Assembly: GCA_016198805.1 (NCBI GenBank)
Contig: JACQHU010000101.1
Coordinates: 1 to 8,435 of the forward strand
Source: Armatimonadota bacterium
GTDB taxonomy: Bacteria; Sysuimicrobiota; Sysuimicrobiia; Sysuimicrobiales; Humicultoraceae
Length of the DNA: 8,435 nucleotides
Reading direction: 5' to 3'
Each line of letters starts with the position of its first letter. Position 1 is the stretch's first letter. The notes beneath the pieces were generated by a model. That model saw only the letters and a program-made list of their open reading frames with translations, did not search any database and was not told the DNA's origin. Shown here one piece after another: positions 5,900-8,435 of this stretch. The position numbers and the translations under genes are program-made.

Positions 5900-5922
5900 A
5901 AAAAATACATCGGCCGCCCGAT
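5900..5922 (-). terminator. Weak intrinsic-terminator-like hairpin and T-run
   Basis: On the minus strand ATCGG-N4-CCGAT (5922-5909) is followed by GTA and six T residues (5905-5900). The 5-bp stem is short. It would stop leftward transcripts arising within or beyond feoA before they reach the toxin operon. Confidence 0.25.
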
Positions 5923-5942
5923 TGCCGGTTTGCGGGGGCCCG

Positions 5943-5966
5943 CCTACCCTGGTTAGGGTAGCCTAA
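5943..5966. promoter_or_regulatory. DtxR/IdeR-like metal box upstream of feoAB
   Basis: Two overlapping inverted repeats: CTACCCT-N4-AGGGTAG (5944-5961) and TTAGG-GTAG-CCTAA (5953-5966). The stretch TTAGGGTAGCCTAA resembles the known iron box TTAGGTTAGSCTAACCTAA of DtxR/IdeR repressors: the left half and centre match except for one base, and the right half only through CTAA. Location 24 bp before feoA supports iron-dependent repression; the regulator itself is not in the window. Confidence 0.5.
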
Positions 5967-5977
5967 TTACGCCGAGT

Positions 5978-5983
5978 AGGGAG
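5978..5983 (+). promoter_or_regulatory. Ribosome binding site of feoA
   Basis: AGGGAG, six bases before TTG 5990. It supports the unusual TTG start, since no ATG or GTG in this frame lies as early. Confidence 0.55.
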
Positions 5984-5989
5984 ACCAAG

Positions 5990-6232
5990 TTGGAGAGACC
6001 GCGTAGTCTCGCCTCACTGCCGGCTGGCAGCCGGGCCGTCGTGGCACAGATTCCTCAAGAGGATCTCGGCCTAGCCGCCGATCTCGCCGCCCTCCGCATC
6101 CTGCCCGGTGAAGCGGTTGAGGTGGTGGAGGTCATCCCGCTCGGAGGTCCGATTTTGATCCAGGCCGGGGGGAGTCCCTATGCGCTGGGCCGGGATCTGG
6201 CCGGCCGCGTGACCGTGGTGGAAGCGTCGTGA
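5990..6232 (+). CDS. feoA: FeoA, ferrous iron transport accessory protein
   Basis: An 80-residue protein of the usual FeoA length. Seen: the SH3-like pattern SLASLPAGSRAVV (6-18), LAALRILPGEAVEVVEVIPLGGPILIQ (about 32-58), then SPYALGRDLAGRVTVVEA, which fits FeoA's L..LG..PG..V.V....P.GGPI.I......ALG...A..I.V. FeoA is a small cytoplasmic partner needed for full activity of the FeoB Fe(II) transporter. The start is TTG at 5990 with AGGGAG six bases upstream. The stop TGA overlaps the feoB start as GTGA, so the two are translationally coupled. A DtxR/IdeR-like box lies just upstream. Confidence 0.9.
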   Translation: MERPRSLASLPAGSRAVVAQIPQEDLGLAADLAALRILPGEAVEVVEVIPLGGPILIQAGGSPYALGRDLAGRVTVVEAS

Positions 6233-7905
6233 GCGTCGCTGCGTGCCACGGCCCGTCGCGGAGGCCTCTTTCGCGTACGGGCGTCACGATCGCCCTCGCA
6301 GGCAACCCCAACGTCGGCAAGTCCACGATCTTCAACACCCTGACCGGTCTGCAGACCCTCACGACGAACTACGCCGGCGCAACGGTCGAGGTCGCCGCTG
6401 CCCGCACCCGCGCAGACGGCCAGGACCTCACTTTGCTCGACCTGCCCGGGACCTACGGGCTCTCTGGTTCCTCGGAAGATCAGCGCGCGGCATGGGACGT
6501 TCTGCTCCGGGTCCGCCCGGACGTCGTCGTCGCAACCGTCGACGCGACGAATCTCGCTCGCAACCTCTACCTGGTCCTGCAACTACTCGACCTGGGGCTG
6601 CGCGTGGTCGTCGCCGTCAACCTGGCCGATGCCGCCGCGCAGGCCGCCGCGGCCCGGCTGGAAGCGCGGGCCGGTCAGCCGGCCGCGCACCTGATCGCCC
6701 GTGAGCGTCACCGGCTTGCCGGTGAGATCGCGCGGAAGGTGACGGTCACCCCAGGGGAATTCCGCGGCCGGCAGGCCTGGCGCATCGCCACGCGCCCGAT
6801 CAGCGGATTCCCGCTGCTCCTGCTGGTGTTGGGCGTGATCTTCACCGGCCTGTTCTGGGGCGGGGGACTTCTGGCGGGTCTGGTGGACGCCACGTGGGCT
6901 GCATATGCTTCACCCGTCGTCCGCTGGGCGATCATCTCATTGTTCGGGCAGGGAGTGCTCGCGCGGACCATACTCTGGGGCCTGGACGCGGGGCTGAACG
7001 CGGTGCTGTCCGTCGGCATCCCCTATGTGCTGACCTTCTACGTGCTGCTCGCCCTCCTGGAGGACACAGGGTACCTGAACGCCGCGGCCGTCCTGCTCGA
7101 CCGCGCGCTCGGCCGGTGCGGGCTCAGCGGCCGGGCGGCCATCCCCCTGGTGGCCGGGGCCGGGTGCAACGTGCCGGCGATCATTGGGCTGCGCGTGCTG
7201 CGTACCGAGCGCGAGCGGCTGATTGCCGGGACGCTGATCACCCTGGTGTCCTGCAGCGCCCGCACCGCCGTCATCTTCGGGGCAGTGGCACGCTTCATCG
7301 GCTGGCCGCAGGCGCTGCTGCTCTACGCGCTGGTGAGCGCGGTCATGCTCGGGGCGGGGTGGGGGCTGAACCGGCTCATCCCCGGCCGGACGCCGGACCT
7401 GCTGATGGAAATCTTCCCATTCCGCGTCCCCACGCCGCGCACGGTCATCCGCAAGACCTGGGTGCGCGTCGGGGAGTTCGTCACCGTAGCCGTACCGATC
7501 GTACTGGTGGGCAGCGTGGTGCTCGGCGGCTTGTACGAGACGGGATGGATCCGGCTGTTCGCGCGGCCCGTGGCGCCCGTGGTAGAAGGGTGGCTCGGGC
7601 TGCCGGCGGTGGCCGGGCTGACGCTGGTATTCGCCGTGCTACGGAAAGAACTGGCGCTGCAACTGCTCGTGGCGCTGGCTATCACTCAGTTCGGCGCAGG
7701 CGCGGACAACCTCATGAGCTTCATGACCGGGCGGCAGATCTTCACCTACGCGCTGGTCAACACGATCTATATCCCCTGCGTGGCCACCATCGCGGTGCTG
7801 GGCAGGGCGCTCGGATGGCGGCGGGCAGTCGTGATTTCGCTGGGAACGATTACACTGGCGGTTGCGCTGGGAGGGATCGTCGCGCGGGCGCTCGCTCTGT
7901 TCTAA
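6229..7905 (+). CDS. feoB: FeoB, ferrous iron transporter with shortened G5/GDI region
   Basis: An inner-membrane Fe(II) transporter with an N-terminal G-protein domain. Seen (558 residues): G1 GNPNVGKST (25-33), G2 region NYAGATVE (47-54, usually NYPG), G3 DLPG (71-74), G4 NLAD (131-134). Then, after only about 20 residues, ARERHRLAGEIARKV (157-171), the linker normally found at the end of the helical GDI domain, and the membrane part from about 190. The membrane gates are present: GAGCNVPA (310-317, C313), SCSAR (341-345, C342), LRKELALQLL (471-480) and YIPC (514-517, C517). The recognisable G5 motif and most of the GDI domain are missing, which explains a length below the roughly 650-780 usual for the family. 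The frame is continuous with normal family sequence on both sides, so this is not a frameshift. The GTG start overlaps the feoA stop by 4 nt. Confidence 0.93.
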   Translation: MSVAACHGPSRRPLSRTGVTIALAGNPNVGKSTIFNTLTGLQTLTTNYAGATVEVAAARTRADGQDLTLLDLPGTYGLSGSSEDQRAAWDVLLRVRPDVVVATVDATNLARNLYLVLQLLDLGLRVVVAVNLADAAAQAAAARLEARAGQPAAHLIARERHRLAGEIARKVTVTPGEFRGRQAWRIATRPISGFPLLLLVLGVIFTGLFWGGGLLAGLVDATWAAYASPVVRWAIISLFGQGVLARTILWGLDAGLNAVLSVGIPYVLTFYVLLALLEDTGYLNAAAVLLDRALGRCGLSGRAAIPLVAGAGCNVPAIIGLRVLRTERERLIAGTLITLVSCSARTAVIFGAVARFIGWPQALLLYALVSAVMLGAGWGLNRLIPGRTPDLLMEIFPFRVPTPRTVIRKTWVRVGEFVTVAVPIVLVGSVVLGGLYETGWIRLFARPVAPVVEGWLGLPAVAGLTLVFAVLRKELALQLLVALAITQFGAGADNLMSFMTGRQIFTYALVNTIYIPCVATIAVLGRALGWRRAVVISLGTITLAVALGGIVARALALF

Positions 7906-7929
7906 CCGTACCTCGGGATCACTCCGGGC

Positions 7930-7948
7930 GAGGGTAACACTGACCCTC
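7930..7948. terminator. Hairpin between convergent feoB and the rightmost gene
   Basis: GAGGGT (7930-7935) and ACCCTC (7943-7948) form a perfect 6-bp stem with a 7-nt loop, 24 bp after the feoB stop and 4 bp beyond the stop of the opposing gene. An alternative CGAGG/CCTCG pairing overlaps it. There is no T-run, so a bidirectional termination role is tentative. Confidence 0.35.
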
Positions 7949-7952
7949 CTCG

Positions 7953-8435
7953 TTACGGGGGCGTGATCACAACCCGCTCGTTGTACTTGAACATCTCCGC
8001 TACCATGTAGTGCGCCTCCCCCACCATAAACAGGCGCGCCGGCAGCCCCGTCTTCAGATCAATCCACGTCGCGAAGTGCAGTTTCCCGCCGGGGTCGGAG
8101 TAGGTCACGACCTGCAGTACGCGGTCATCCTCTGTCGTGCGCACGCCCAGGGCCATGCCGGCCATCTCCTGGGCCAGGGGAAAGCGAAAGGCGACTTTGA
8201 TCGCCTCGCGCCGTTCGGTGAGGTCCCATGAGCCGCCGGGATCGCGGAAGTAGTTGCTCTTCGCGATCATCCGGCCCTCCTTGCCCAGGTTGGTTCGGTA
8301 CGCCAGGCGGTCGGGGACGATGAACGTGTACCAGGTGGTGCTGAAGCTTCCGGACCCGGACGAGAAATGCTCCATCTCGTGCCAGGTCCGCACCCGGGCG
8401 ACGGCGCGCTCGGCGCGCTGCAGCAGCGCCAGCGC
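7953..8435 (-). CDS. C-terminal part of a protein with a LolA/LppX-like domain (5' end off the right edge)
   Basis: The frame is open from the right edge; the first visible residues are ALALLQRAERAVARVRTWHEMEHF. A GTG at 8393 is an in-frame start, but homology-like pattern continues upstream, so the true start is probably outside the window. Seen: repeated amphipathic strands, FIVPDRLAYRT, IAKSNYFRDPGGSWDL, FATWIDLKTGLPARLFM, and an end AHYMVAEMFKYNERVVITPP. That series, especially 'PdrL.Y....', 'I....Y.r..gg.W' and the closing 'H.m...f.yN..v.I.pP', resembles the half-barrel fold of LolA/LppX/DUF2092-type lipid-binding proteins, or such a domain at the C-terminus of a membrane protein. No signal peptide or membrane segment can be seen in this part. 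The function is unknown. Confidence 0.65.
   Translation of the reverse strand, partial: ALALLQRAERAVARVRTWHEMEHFSSGSGSFSTTWYTFIVPDRLAYRTNLGKEGRMIAKSNYFRDPGGSWDLTERREAIKVAFRFPLAQEMAGMALGVRTTEDDRVLQVVTYSDPGGKLHFATWIDLKTGLPARLFMVGEAHYMVAEMFKYNERVVITPP

Noticed and set aside
5932..5943. GCGGG-GG-CCCGC inverted repeat upstream of feoA
   Set aside because: Short GC-only palindromes are common in this sequence and it lies next to better-supported iron-box repeats; no separate role can be argued.
6229..7905. FeoB shortening as a frameshift or pseudogene
   Set aside because: The reading frame is unbroken, and family motifs resume in frame right after the gap, with all membrane gates present.
6894..7937. 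A 347-codon plus-strand frame inside feoB
   Set aside because: An Arg/Ala/Gly-rich frame-shifted shadow of the FeoB membrane domain, which is continuous in its own frame.
1..8435. CRISPR array, insertion sequence, tRNA or other mobile element
   Set aside because: No regularly spaced direct repeats, no transposase or integrase-like protein and no cloverleaf-like segment were seen on either strand.

Overview
This window is strongly GC-rich, with compact genes, several GTG and TTG starts, 4-nt GTGA gene overlaps and a Tat signal. That suggests a high-GC environmental bacterium. Nothing in the window fixes the phylum. No rRNA, tRNA, CRISPR array, insertion sequence or phage gene was found.

Layout, left to right. 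(1) Bases 1-1616, minus strand: two adjacent, clearly paralogous extended short-chain dehydrogenase/NAD-dependent epimerase genes joined by a GTGA overlap. The distal one runs off the left edge. (2) 1733-2824, minus: a Tat-exported protein of unknown function whose mature part is built from two diverged copies of one module. (3) A 309-bp divergent promoter region with a 16-bp operator-like palindrome. (4) 3134-4279, plus: an exported DUF3179 protein, also internally duplicated, with a CPLC cysteine pair only in the first copy. (5) 4379-5173, plus: a DEDDh 3'-5' exonuclease with a C-terminal ExoX-like module. (6) 5175-5778, minus: a BrnT-like toxin and CopG-type antitoxin operon, converging on the exonuclease gene with one base between them. 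(7) 5990-7905, plus: feoA-feoB, a ferrous iron uptake operon, preceded by overlapping inverted repeats resembling a DtxR/IdeR-family box. (8) 7953-8435, minus: the C-terminal part of a protein with a LolA/LppX-like look, cut by the right edge.

How they work together: FeoA and FeoB form the Fe(II) importer, probably repressed by an iron-sensing DtxR-family regulator. The toxin-antitoxin pair is probably autoregulated at a perfect palindrome lying over its TTGACA -35 element. The two divergent exported proteins share a control region and may act in the same extracytoplasmic process, which is inference. The most unusual item is FeoB: it is about 558 residues and passes from the G4 motif almost directly to the end of the helical linker, so it appears to lack the G5 motif and most of the GDI domain.
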